Part shown: positions 26,091 through 34,245 of the stretch, piece after piece
How the letters are laid out: each line of letters begins with the position of its first letter
Position numbering within the stretch: the first letter of the stretch is position 1
DNA from: CAIJXB01 sp964439595
Lineage (GTDB): Bacteria > Chlamydiota > Chlamydiia > Chlamydiales > Rhabdochlamydiaceae
Reading direction: 5' to 3'
DNA: 64,000 bases
Assembly (NCBI GenBank): GCA_964439595.1
Contig: CAYTOK010000002.1
Span: 62,001-126,000 of the forward strand
Program-made: the position numbers and the translations under genes
The notes under the pieces: model-generated
Databases searched by the model: none
Seen by the model: only the letters and a program-made list of their open reading frames with translations
What the model was told of the DNA's origin: nothing

Positions 26091-27110
26091 ATGTTAGGTG
26101 TTATTTTTTGGGATGTCTCAAAAGAAATAGGTTCATATAATTTGCCCTTTTTAGGAAGGCCCATTCTTTGGTATGGGTTTTTTTTTGCTATGGGTTTTTT
26201 TCTCGGGTTTGTTTTTTTAGTTTACCTGCTTAATCGCTATTTTAGCCAGAATCCCTTTTTTATAAAAAAAGAACTTATTAATGAAGAAGGAATTAAAGCC
26301 TATCTTTTAGAAGAAAAAGTTCCGGGGAAAGATTTGGTGATAGGGTTAAATACCCTTTTAAAAAAAGAAGATCCTTTAAAAAAACGTCTTATAATAGAAA
26401 GAAGGCTTAAAGGGCTTGTCTTACCTTTAAAAAATAGAGCTAAAGCAGCAGCAGAGAAGGCCCTGGTGTATGCACTTGTAGGGGCTGTGTTAGGGGCTAG
26501 ATTAGTGGATGTCTTTTTTTATCAAGATCTAGTGTGGGTTTTTAAGGATCCTCTTTCTATTTTTAAGATCTGGGAAGGGGGGCTTGCAAGTCACGGAGGC
26601 ACTTTAGGGGCTCTTCTTGGGCTATATATTTTTGCAAAAAAAGAAAAGACTCTAATGCCTGGTCTTTCTTTTTTGGGTTTTTTAGATTTTGTCTGTTTGC
26701 CGGCTTCTATAGTTGCTGGATGTATTCGTGTTGGGAACTTTTTTAATCAAGAGATTTTGGGAACTCATACAAATGTCCCTTGGGGAGTTGTCTTTGGACA
26801 CCCTATAGATGGTAGCGCTCCCACCATTCGACATCCCGTATCTCTTTATGAGTCTTTTTTTTATTTTTCACTGGCCGTTATTTTGTTTTTTTACAGCAAA
26901 AAACATGTAAATGGAAAAAAGCAAGGATCTCTTGTAGGTGTTTTTTTGGTTTTGGTTTTTGGATTTAGATTCTTTATAGAGTTTTTTAAAGAAGAGCAAA
27001 GTTCCGCGATCCATTTTAATTTCTTTACTGTAGGACAGATTTTAAGCGTGCCGCTAATTTGTATGGGACTATTTTTTTTCTTCAAAGCAAAATCTCATTT
27101 TGTTAAATGA
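26091..27110 (+). CDS. lgt: prolipoprotein diacylglyceryl transferase
   Basis: Lgt adds diacylglycerol to the lipobox cysteine of prolipoproteins at the inner membrane. The Lgt signature is present: GALVGAR-like VGAVLGARLVDVFFYQ, WEGGLASHGGTLGALLG and RVGNFFNQEILG. At 339 residues it is longer than usual. The extra length is a charged stretch of about 60 residues (about 55-115) between the first and second membrane helices. The ATG at 26091 follows GGGGAG. The small lipoprotein at 1995 is a likely client. Confidence 0.94.
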   Translation: MLGVIFWDVSKEIGSYNLPFLGRPILWYGFFFAMGFFLGFVFLVYLLNRYFSQNPFFIKKELINEEGIKAYLLEEKVPGKDLVIGLNTLLKKEDPLKKRLIIERRLKGLVLPLKNRAKAAAEKALVYALVGAVLGARLVDVFFYQDLVWVFKDPLSIFKIWEGGLASHGGTLGALLGLYIFAKKEKTLMPGLSFLGFLDFVCLPASIVAGCIRVGNFFNQEILGTHTNVPWGVVFGHPIDGSAPTIRHPVSLYESFFYFSLAVILFFYSKKHVNGKKQGSLVGVFLVLVFGFRFFIEFFKEEQSSAIHFNFFTVGQILSVPLICMGLFFFFKAKSHFVK

Positions 27111-27131
27111 GTCTTTTAAAAAGGATCTTTT

Positions 27132-28001
27132 ATGGAAAGATGGATTGAAGATTTTTTAGTTTACCTGTCTTCGGAAAAAGGCTTGGCGAAAAATACTTTA
27201 AAGGCCTATCAAAGCGATCTCTTAAGTTTTTTAGATTTTATTAAAAAAGAAAAACTAGAGCAGATTCAAAGGCAAGATTTACTTCGTTTTTTAGAGAGTA
27301 AACAAGAAAAAGGATATGCATCGAGCTCTATTTGTAGAGCTCTTATAGCAATTAGAATTTTTTTTTCTTTTCTAAAAAGAGAAGGGGTTATAGAAAAAAA
27401 TGAGATGTTTTTTTTAGAAAGTCCAAAGATATGGCAGCTAATTCCTGAGGTTTTAACTGTCGAAGAAGTGGATTTACTTTTGGATGCTCCAGATAAAGAT
27501 ACCTTTATAGGGATGAGGGACAGGGCGATACTTGAAGTTTTATATGCTTCAGGACTTCGCGTTTCTGAAGTATGCGGCTTGAATTTGCAAGATGTGGGAG
27601 AATCTAGTGTCCGTGTAAAAGGAAAAGGGGGAAAGGAAAGAATTGTTCCTATTGCTAAAAGTTCTTTGCTGGTATTAGATGAATATCTTATGCGATTTAG
27701 AGATAGTATTTTAAAAGCAGAAGAGGAAGTCGTTTTTATTACAGAAAGAGGGAATCGAATAGATCGAATAACTGTTTGGAATAGAGTAAAGCTTTATGGT
27801 AAAAAGGTGGGCATTTTAAAAAACATCTCCCCCCATACGTTAAGACATTCTTTTGCCACGCATCTACTTGAAAATGGAGCTGATCTTAGAGTAATCCAGG
27901 AAATGTTAGGACACTCTCAAATAGCTACAACAGATCGGTATACACAGATAAGTCAAAAACATTTAATAAAAGCTTTTGATTCTTTTCATCCGAGACCTTA
28001 G
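27132..28001 (+). CDS. xerD: tyrosine recombinase XerD
   Basis: XerC/XerD-type recombinases resolve chromosome dimers at dif with FtsK. The 289 residues show a SAM-like N-terminal core-binding domain and a catalytic domain. The catalytic set is complete: Arg in ASGLRVSEV, Lys in GKGGKERIV, His and Arg in SPHTLRHSF, His in MLGHSQIAT and the nucleophile Tyr in DRYTQIS. The C-terminal FHPRP resembles XerD rather than XerC. It is followed without a gap by the gene at 28002. Confidence 0.92.
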   Translation: MERWIEDFLVYLSSEKGLAKNTLKAYQSDLLSFLDFIKKEKLEQIQRQDLLRFLESKQEKGYASSSICRALIAIRIFFSFLKREGVIEKNEMFFLESPKIWQLIPEVLTVEEVDLLLDAPDKDTFIGMRDRAILEVLYASGLRVSEVCGLNLQDVGESSVRVKGKGGKERIVPIAKSSLLVLDEYLMRFRDSILKAEEEVVFITERGNRIDRITVWNRVKLYGKKVGILKNISPHTLRHSFATHLLENGADLRVIQEMLGHSQIATTDRYTQISQKHLIKAFDSFHPRP

Positions 28002-29048
28002 ATGTATTTTATCCTCTTTTTTTTGTATTTATTTTCAGCCTTTACTCTCCTCGCAGATTGGAACAGGGACTTTGATTTACAAAATCATAGACTCATAGAG
28101 GACTTTTCTGAATTTCAGTCTTCAGAGTATTTAGAAAGTTATTCTTACTTTCTTAAGGTTCGTGAGAATTTATTGAAAAATGATTTATTGCAAAATAGAA
28201 TGAAATCTTCATTTTTTGATGACAAGTTTATCATTAATAATGAATTTGATGAGTTTATTTTAAAAAAAAGAAAAAGCGATAATATTAAAGAGTTATTTGT
28301 GTATGAGGTATCCCATTTACTGGGTGGTTCTCAGTTTTTTCTTCCTTCTTTTCCCGTGGAAATAAATGAAAGGAAGGTGATTGTACAACAAAAAGAATCA
28401 TTTGTAGTTGGAGAAGATCCTTTACTAACGCCGCCTAACGAAGTGTTGCGACTTGTTTCCTTGAGCGACTATTGGAAATCTCACCTTATTTTGTATGTTT
28501 TAGGCGGAAAAGATCTCGTAGGACGTAATATTGGGGTTAATGACAAAGGGAAATTACGTTTCTTTGATATGGAAAATAGCTTTATTTATAATAGCAGAAA
28601 AGCTGGGGTTGCTAATTCTGTGCAGTTTGCAACGCAAGCTTTTGACTGGTTTCATTATAGAAAGCCTTTAGATCAAAAAACAGCAAAAGAGCTTCGTTTT
28701 TTTATTGGTAATTGGCAAGGCTTTGAAAGCAAGGTAGGGCGTTATGCTAGATACTACCGCTCTTTACGATTTTCAGAAGAGGGGATGTTTTCTCGGTTAG
28801 CTAAGGTAAGAGACTTTTCTTTTACTAGCGGTAAATCTTTTTATGATTTCTACACGTTCCTTTTTCCTGAAAGAATTTTGGGTTTAGAAAAACTAAACCA
28901 AATCGTATCAAAGATTAAAGGAAGAAAAGTGGATCATGGGACATCTCTTTGTTTAATTTCTTCTAGGACAGCTTTTTCTGAGCTTTCTAAAGAGAACCAA
29001 AAGATATTAGAAAAATGGATTGAGGAAAATTTAAAATCAGTGCATTAA
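28002..29048 (+). CDS. exported protein of unknown function
   Basis: This is a 348-residue protein with no family I recognise. It starts with a hydrophobic signal sequence (about 1-18, ending TLLADW) that has no lipobox. The mature part is rich in Lys, Phe and Leu. One central segment, LVGRNIGVNDKGKLRFFDMENSF near residues 173-195, has the look of the N-loop-D metal-binding part of a kinase-like fold. That resemblance is weak and not claimed as a function. The start codon follows the xerD stop directly, suggesting cotranscription. Confidence 0.7.
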   Translation: MYFILFFLYLFSAFTLLADWNRDFDLQNHRLIEDFSEFQSSEYLESYSYFLKVRENLLKNDLLQNRMKSSFFDDKFIINNEFDEFILKKRKSDNIKELFVYEVSHLLGGSQFFLPSFPVEINERKVIVQQKESFVVGEDPLLTPPNEVLRLVSLSDYWKSHLILYVLGGKDLVGRNIGVNDKGKLRFFDMENSFIYNSRKAGVANSVQFATQAFDWFHYRKPLDQKTAKELRFFIGNWQGFESKVGRYARYYRSLRFSEEGMFSRLAKVRDFSFTSGKSFYDFYTFLFPERILGLEKLNQIVSKIKGRKVDHGTSLCLISSRTAFSELSKENQKILEKWIEENLKSVH

Positions 29049-29103
29049 TTGTTTTTTTATGCATATTGTAAATTTGCAGATCAAAGATTAGGGAGGTTCC
29101 TCT

Positions 29104-30477
29104 GTGATTTCTTTTAAAAAAGATCGGTTTTTGTTTCTTTTTTTTACTTGGCTTGGTGGGATTTTATGTGTTTTACTAGGTTGCTCGCTTATTCTTTGGA
29201 AAATAGAAAATAAAGAAAATGCGTACAGTCGTGAGGCATTTATTTCCTTACAAATAGCTAATGAGCTAAGACAGAGTTCTGATGATTTAACTAGGATGGT
29301 ACGTCTCTATGTTTTAACTGGGGACAAAAAATATATAGATTGGTACCAGGAGATTCTATCTATTCGTAACGGGACGAGTCCAAGGCCCTTACAGTATGGT
29401 GAGATATATTGGGATTTCGTTCTAGATGGCTCCATTAGACCAAGGCCTTACGGTTCTGCCGTCTCCCTTCAACAGATAATGAAAGAACATGGATTCTCTT
29501 CAGAAGAATTTGCTTTATTAGCTGAGTCTCAAAGAAGAAGTGACGCTCTTGTAGCCATGGAATTAGAAGCTATCTACGTCATGCAAGGGAGGTTTAACAA
29601 TGGCTCTGGTGATTATTCTGTCATAGCTGCTCCAAATCCAGAGCTTGCAAGAGAGCTTGTTTCCAGTCCTGCCTATATGGAAGAAAAAGCGAAAATTATG
29701 TTTCCTTTATGGGAGTTTAGTAACCATGTTAAAGAGCGAATTGCAGGTAAAATAGAGTCTTTAAAAGACCAAGCTATAACTCTTATCATCTCTACATTTT
29801 GTCTTTCTATTATAGCAACTATTTTGATGGTTATGTGCCTTTTAAGGTCTATTAAAGCGCTTAAAGTAGCTGCAAAAACAAACGAAGATCTTCTTTTAAG
29901 CCTATTTCCTGTTTCTTTAGCCAAAAGGTTCAAAGAAGGGGAACAATCAATTGGGGGAAAATATGAGGGAAGTGTTCTGTTTGTCCACATTAAACACTTT
30001 GAAGACTCTTTCCCGATGGAAACATTAAATCAGGTATTTGATAGAATTACAGTCCTAGCAGAAGAATATGGTGTTGATACAGCCAAAATAATAGGAGACA
30101 CTTGCATGGTTGTGTCGGGTGTTCCTTTAATGGTTAAAGACCATGCTATAAAATTAGCTAACTTTACGCTAGCTTTACAAGAAAATGTGAAAAAGTTTAG
30201 TGAAGAAACGGGCCTTGATCTCGATCTTCGTATGGGTATGGCTTCAGGAACTGTGGCGGCTGGGATCGTAGGTAGTAAGCGTTTTTTTTATGATCTTTGG
30301 GGCGGGGTTGTTAGTTTAGCAAGCTTTTTAGAAGCTTTTGGGGAGATGGGTAAAATTCAAGTTTCAGAAAAAATGGCTGAAGAACTAAAAGAGCACTTTG
30401 TTTTAGAGGAAAGATCTCAGATAGGAAAGGGGGATTTTGGGACTCTAAAGACGTTTTTTTTAATAGAAAAAAAGTAA
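29104..30477 (+). CDS. membrane sensor with degenerate class III cyclase domain
   Basis: This is a 457-residue protein starting at GTG 29104 after GGGAGG. TM1 spans about 9-34. A sensor region at about 50-200 contains SSDDLTRMVRLYVLTGD and IRNGTSPRPLQYGEIYWD, a segment seen in other bacterial membrane signalling proteins. TM2 spans about 225-247 and an adenylate/guanylate cyclase domain spans about 285-440. In the cyclase core His295 stands where the first metal Asp is expected (FVHI for FADI). Asp332 (IGDT), Lys328 and Asp397 remain. The catalytic Asn and Arg are replaced by Ser404 and Phe408. It is therefore probably a non-catalytic or altered sensor. Confidence 0.85.
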   Translation: MISFKKDRFLFLFFTWLGGILCVLLGCSLILWKIENKENAYSREAFISLQIANELRQSSDDLTRMVRLYVLTGDKKYIDWYQEILSIRNGTSPRPLQYGEIYWDFVLDGSIRPRPYGSAVSLQQIMKEHGFSSEEFALLAESQRRSDALVAMELEAIYVMQGRFNNGSGDYSVIAAPNPELARELVSSPAYMEEKAKIMFPLWEFSNHVKERIAGKIESLKDQAITLIISTFCLSIIATILMVMCLLRSIKALKVAAKTNEDLLLSLFPVSLAKRFKEGEQSIGGKYEGSVLFVHIKHFEDSFPMETLNQVFDRITVLAEEYGVDTAKIIGDTCMVVSGVPLMVKDHAIKLANFTLALQENVKKFSEETGLDLDLRMGMASGTVAAGIVGSKRFFYDLWGGVVSLASFLEAFGEMGKIQVSEKMAEELKEHFVLEERSQIGKGDFGTLKTFFLIEKK

Positions 30478-30479
30478 GG

Positions 30480-30698
30480 CTACTTTTTTTTCTTCACAGT
30501 CTTAGTAGGTTTAGCTACTTTGGCAGGTTTAGCTACTTTGGTAGGCTTAGCTGCTTTAATAGGTTTAGCTATTTTATTAGAAGGCTTTGCTTCAGTAAAT
30601 TGTTTTTTTCTTTCGCTGTGTCTTCTTTTCCACCCCTCAGCGGTAAGAGTCTTTACCCAAATAGATGCTGTCTTAGCTGTTTTTATCCCGAGTTTCAT
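30480..30698 (-). CDS. lysine/proline-repeat basic protein, histone-like
   Basis: This is a 72-residue, very basic protein. The N-terminal half (KTASIWVKTLTAEGWKRRH) looks like a short helical region. The C-terminal half is a run of six-residue KPxKxA units (AKPIKA, AKPTKV, AKPAKV, AKPTKT) ending KKKK. The tail resembles those of chlamydial Hc histone-like proteins and histone H1, which bind DNA without sequence preference. The ATG at 30698 follows GGGGGA. It converges with the cyclase-like gene, 2 bp apart. DNA binding is inferred from composition. Confidence 0.7.
   Translation of the reverse strand: MKLGIKTAKTASIWVKTLTAEGWKRRHSERKKQFTEAKPSNKIAKPIKAAKPTKVAKPAKVAKPTKTVKKKK
30508..30582. repeat. 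18-bp tandem repeat inside the basic protein gene
   Basis: Four units of the form GGTTTAGCTACTTTGGCA occur at 30508, 30526, 30544 and 30562, the last lengthened by 3 bases. Read on the minus strand they encode the KPxKxA units. Such a tract can change copy number by slippage without breaking the frame. Confidence 0.85.
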
Positions 30699-30851
30699 GG
30701 TTTTGATTCCCCCTGTCTACCTAACTATAGTTTGCAACGCATAGGTTGCATTGTCAATATTTAATTTTATTTTTAAGGTTTTAGTTTAGAGTTGTTGATC
30801 AAAATACTTAAGTCTGAGTACACTGTATGAAGATCTTATGAGGAGAAAACG

Positions 30852-31862
30852 TTGAAATTCCAACAGATACTGCCACTGCAAAAATATATAGATTCGTCAT
30901 TTGCAGGAAAAAAACTGCCCAGATCTTATCTTGTAGTTCATCCTCAAAGAGAGGAAAGAAGGAACCTTTTGGAGAAAATTTCTCAAAAGCTAGCCTCTTT
31001 AACTCAAGCTGAAGTTTCTTTTTTAGAAGGGGATTTCGGCCAGATTTATCAAACCCTAGCGACTCCTTCTCTTTTTGGTAGTCAGGAAGTGGTTATTTGG
31101 GATGATTTTAAGAAATTGACAGAAGAAGTCCAACAGAAAATAGTAAGTTATATACTAAAACCCTCTCCTTTTTCTTTTTTTCTTATAGGAATGGAGTCTT
31201 CCAAAGCATTCCCCTCTCTTTATACTCAGGTGGATAAGGAGCTTGTGTTTTTAGATGTTTCAGATGAAAAGCCGTGGGAAAAAGAAAAAAGAGTGCAGCA
31301 AGAGGTGCTACTTTCTTTAAAGGAGCAGGGCAAAACAATTACCCCGAGCGCTCTTTCTATTCTTCTTTCGGGGACAGCTTGTGACAGTCTTCACTTAGAA
31401 TCAGAAATAGCAAAAACAATGGCTTACGTAGGTGAAAGGGTATCGATTACAGAAAAAGATGTTTTAGCTATCGGATCTTTCGCTCCTTTACAAAATGCAT
31501 GGCTTCAAGCTGAAAAGGTCCTATGGGAAGAGGGGGCTAGTTTTGATCAGGTAGATACTTCATTCTTCTTAGGTTTTCTTGGGCAAGTTCGATTTCTTGC
31601 ACAGCAAGCTAGGCAAGTCGCTTGGCTTATTAAGGATAAAAAAGAAATGGACGAGATTGCTAAGTCTACTAATATACGTACCACACAACTTCCTAAAGTT
31701 ATACAAAGAGTGAAATCTTATAAAATAAATTATCTAGATGAAGCTTTAGAGCTAGTATATAATTTAGAAATTATGGCTAAAAATAGTAACCTTGCTGCTC
31801 TATTTTTATTAGATGTGTTAATGATAAAATTAAAAAAACTAAGGAAGTTACATGCTAACTAA
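30852..31862 (+). CDS. holA: DNA polymerase III delta subunit
   Basis: The delta subunit opens the sliding clamp in the clamp loader. It has 336 residues, starting at TTG 30852 after a strong AGGAGA. The architecture is that of HolA: an N-terminal domain (LVVHPQREERRNLLEKI, VSFLEGDFGQIYQTLATPSLFGSQEVVIWDDF), a middle helical region and a C-terminal helical collar domain (ALELVYNLEIMAKNSNLA). The family is poorly conserved and no ATP site is expected. A possible promoter (TTGATC, 18 bases, TACACT) precedes it. The end overlaps the next gene by 11 bp. Confidence 0.8.
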   Translation: MKFQQILPLQKYIDSSFAGKKLPRSYLVVHPQREERRNLLEKISQKLASLTQAEVSFLEGDFGQIYQTLATPSLFGSQEVVIWDDFKKLTEEVQQKIVSYILKPSPFSFFLIGMESSKAFPSLYTQVDKELVFLDVSDEKPWEKEKRVQQEVLLSLKEQGKTITPSALSILLSGTACDSLHLESEIAKTMAYVGERVSITEKDVLAIGSFAPLQNAWLQAEKVLWEEGASFDQVDTSFFLGFLGQVRFLAQQARQVAWLIKDKKEMDEIAKSTNIRTTQLPKVIQRVKSYKINYLDEALELVYNLEIMAKNSNLAALFLLDVLMIKLKKLRKLHAN

Positions 31863-32577
31863 AAAGCCACTTCTACTACTACTACCTAACACGCTCTCTG
31901 ATCACGATGAAGGGGGCCTTGGAGATCTGCCAGCTAGTTTGCAAACTAAGGTGCCCTTTTTAGATGGAATAGTGGCTGAAAGTGAAAAAGAGGCTAGGAG
32001 ATATTTAAAGCGTTTTGTCTATCCTGAAGGCAAAAGCTTTCGAGACATTCCCATCTGTCTTCTTAACGAACACATAGAAAATAAAGATATTCCCCAGTTA
32101 TTAGATCCTATTCTTAAAGGAGAAACATGGGGGCTTATCTCGGACGCAGGGCTTCCTTGCATTGCGGATCCTGGAGCTCGCCTAGTTGCTTTGGCTAGAA
32201 AAAAGGGAATCAAAGTAGAGGCTATTTCAGGGCCCTCTTCTATTTTTTTAGCTCTTATGCTCTCAGGGCTTTCAGCGCAGAAGTTTTGCTTTCAAGGGTA
32301 TTTAGAAAGAGACCCAGCTAAACTTAAGCAGCAGATTAAGGAACTTGAAAAAGAGTCTAAGCAAAAAAGTATGACGCAGGTTTTTATAGAGGCCCCCTAC
32401 CGATCTTTAAATATGCTTTCAGCTCTTTTAGAGACTTTAGAGGGCACCACTAAGCTTGGCGTCTTTTCTAATTTAACCTGTCAAGATGAGTTTGCTGAGA
32501 CCTTATCTATCGATGGGTGGAAGAAAAAAGAAAAACCAGATCTACATAAAAAACCCACGGTTTTTCTTATAGCTTAG
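31852..32577 (+). CDS. RsmI-family SAM-dependent methyltransferase
   Basis: This is a 241-residue protein of the tetrapyrrole methylase fold, closest to RsmI, which methylates 16S rRNA C1402 at the ribose. WGLISDAGLPCIADPGARLVALA and VEAISGPSSIFLALMLSGL are the RsmI SAM-site motifs, followed by FIEAPYRSLNMLSALLETL. The usual N-terminal VPTPIGNL is replaced by LLLLLPNTLSD and an insertion, so it belongs to the divergent branch and the substrate may differ. The ATG overlaps holA by 11 bp. Confidence 0.85.
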   Translation: MLTKKPLLLLLPNTLSDHDEGGLGDLPASLQTKVPFLDGIVAESEKEARRYLKRFVYPEGKSFRDIPICLLNEHIENKDIPQLLDPILKGETWGLISDAGLPCIADPGARLVALARKKGIKVEAISGPSSIFLALMLSGLSAQKFCFQGYLERDPAKLKQQIKELEKESKQKSMTQVFIEAPYRSLNMLSALLETLEGTTKLGVFSNLTCQDEFAETLSIDGWKKKEKPDLHKKPTVFLIA

Positions 32578-32768
32578 TTTTTTTTAATGTTTTTTGATCC
32601 TGCAGATGCGCGCAAACTTTGCCCCCCCCTGTATCAGTGTAGTTGTCTCTGAACAGAGGAAACAGGATATTTCTATTTGAGGTCAACAAGTAAAAAGAAA
32701 TTACTTGAATATTAATTTTATACCTTGTATAATTAGTTGTGTAATTAAAATTATAACAACTAAGAGGG

Positions 32769-33518
32769 ATGATGCAATCACTAGCAGCTAAATTAGGTTT
32801 TTCGAGTTCTTATGAAAATAGCACCTATGTCCCTGTTGCTGGGGCCCTTGCTTCCTTAGCAATTCAGTGCTCAGCATTAAAGAACATCTATAAGGAGTGG
32901 GATTCTGAAAGTAAAACTCTTTCAATAAAAGAGCATCTTTCTCTAGCTTCTTATAATATAGTAAATATAGGAACTTTAGGCGGATTTGGGGCTCTTTTTG
33001 GCCTCTATAAGTTAGTGGCTCAAGCAATAGAGCCGCGCCTTTCTCAATCTAGCAAAACAGAAGTCCCTAAGAAAAGCCTGACCCCTAAAGAATTTTATGA
33101 TGGCTTTGACGATAACGCCTTGATTTCTTACATTCAAAACAACGCAGCGAGCTTCCGTATAGGTGACAGGATAATTCAACAGTACTTAACTAGTAATTTT
33201 GAGACTTATCAATATTGTGTTCAACGCTTTGGGAAAACACATCCTAATCTTTCTAAGATCTTTTACTCCTTAGACAGGATTCTTTTTCCCTCATTGAAGG
33301 GCCAGAAGAGCATGGAAGAATTTTTAGAGCAGTATAATGAGGCTCTCATCGAAGCCTTTATAAAAGCAAAAAATACATCAGTGTTTTGTCCTAATGAATG
33401 CAGAGCACAAGACTCTTTGGTTTTTGCTCGCCTTGTTTGTAAAAAATACCCGGAGAATGCGATGTTAAAGGGATGCTTTAGCCAGGATATTCAAAGACAA
33501 TTAGATGAGGAAATCTAA
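32769..33518 (+). CDS. unknown protein, possible inclusion or effector protein
   Basis: This is a 249-residue protein without a recognised family. The ATG at 32769 is followed by a second ATG and preceded by AAGAGGG. A moderately hydrophobic N-terminal part (about 15-40 and 60-85) precedes a soluble, helical, polar C-terminal two-thirds (LTPKEFYDGFDDNALISYI, SLDRILFPSLKG). Its upstream region (32577-32768) has a C-run and AT-rich TAATTAAAATTAT sequence but no other gene. It opens the accessory island. Confidence 0.6.
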   Translation: MMQSLAAKLGFSSSYENSTYVPVAGALASLAIQCSALKNIYKEWDSESKTLSIKEHLSLASYNIVNIGTLGGFGALFGLYKLVAQAIEPRLSQSSKTEVPKKSLTPKEFYDGFDDNALISYIQNNAASFRIGDRIIQQYLTSNFETYQYCVQRFGKTHPNLSKIFYSLDRILFPSLKGQKSMEEFLEQYNEALIEAFIKAKNTSVFCPNECRAQDSLVFARLVCKKYPENAMLKGCFSQDIQRQLDEEI

Positions 33519-33624
33519 ACTGTATTATAATGGATCATCTTTTCTATAGAAACCCCCTGCCTCATCCTTTAGGACGGGGGGAAGCGCTGCTCCTTTTAAA
33601 TTGGTCCTTTAGAGAGGAGAGAAA

Positions 33625-34224
33625 GTCGATTACTCGAGCCCCCCCCCTTATGAGAACCGTATTGCGCCCTATTAAGGCAACAGACTTTTGATAACATATT
33701 TTCTCTTGGTCTTCTTCCCTCTAAAATAAATGGTGTACGATCTTAGCTTGCGGCATTGGGTGTGTTTTAAGAAATCTATTAAATTCCTTTTAGTTCTGAC
33801 TTCCTCTATTCATTCATTTAAAGAATATTTCTGAGTTCAGCCTTATGAATTTTTGCACAGGGATAAAGTTATGGGATACTCCATAGTAAGCAATATGTCC
33901 TCTTATTTTCCTGGAGAATCTTTTCCCTAGGTCTTTTTGAAAACTCTTATGTCTTTCTTGTTTGACCCATTCTTTTACCTTCCTTAGCTTTATCGTCACT
34001 GTTTTACCTATCGTTTTCAGCTTTGGTATTATCTGCATCCTGCGAGAGAGGTCCCTATAGGATGTGAATCCTAGAAAATCAAAAGTCTCTTGTCTTATTC
34101 CTTGTCTTTTGTCAAAGCTTACTAATTTAGTCTTCTCCTCATGGAGTTGAAGCTTAAATTTTTCAAGTTTTTCCCAAAAGGTATTTCTGATAGTGATCCT
34201 CTGGAAGGGTATCTCGAATTGCAT
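33625..34224 (-). mobile_element. 3' relic of a group II intron
   Basis: On the minus strand the order is: maturase C-terminal coding remnant (34224 to 33721), about 40 bases, then a domain V-like hairpin. The hairpin contains TTGCCTTAATAGGGCGCAATACGGTTC (33653-33680) followed by TCATAAGGGGGGGGCTCGAG and ends near ATCGAC. Group II introns of the LtrA type typically end GGTTCT-G-rich...CGAC. The 5' part of the intron and the reverse-transcriptase YADD core are absent, so it is a dead fragment. Exact ends are estimates. Confidence 0.65.
33721..34224 (-). pseudogene. group II intron reverse transcriptase/maturase fragment
   Basis: The open part (34224 to 33814, 136 residues) shows the RT thumb and maturase segment: EKLEKFKLQLHEEKTKLVSF, FDFLGFTSYRD and KIRGHIAYYGVSHNF. 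After an in-frame TGA, apparently replacing the Trp of the conserved WLNRRSQ motif, the same frame continues. It reads MNRGSQN, a second stop, KEFNRFLKTHPMPQAKIVH and HHLF before TAG at 33721. This matches the normal maturase C-terminus. Everything upstream of the thumb is missing. It is therefore a decayed, 5'-truncated copy. Confidence 0.85.
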
Positions 34225-34245
34225 TAAAAAATCGTATAGAAGGTC

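Noticed and set aside
28002..29048. Kinase-like metal loop (GRNIGVNDKGKLRFFDMEN) in the exported protein after xerD
   Set aside because: Only one short segment fits. No ATP-lysine or catalytic loop could be placed, so no function is assigned.
30520..30744. Plus-strand hydrophobic frame over the KP-repeat gene
   Set aside because: It is the antisense reading of the 18-bp repeat and would encode LAT/LVGLA repeats. The minus-strand gene has a good ribosome-binding site and sensible composition.
33545..33600. Possible terminator CCCCCTG...GACGGGGGG after the gene at 32769-33518
   Set aside because: A stem is possible but no T-run follows and the pairing is interrupted. It may belong to intron or other debris.
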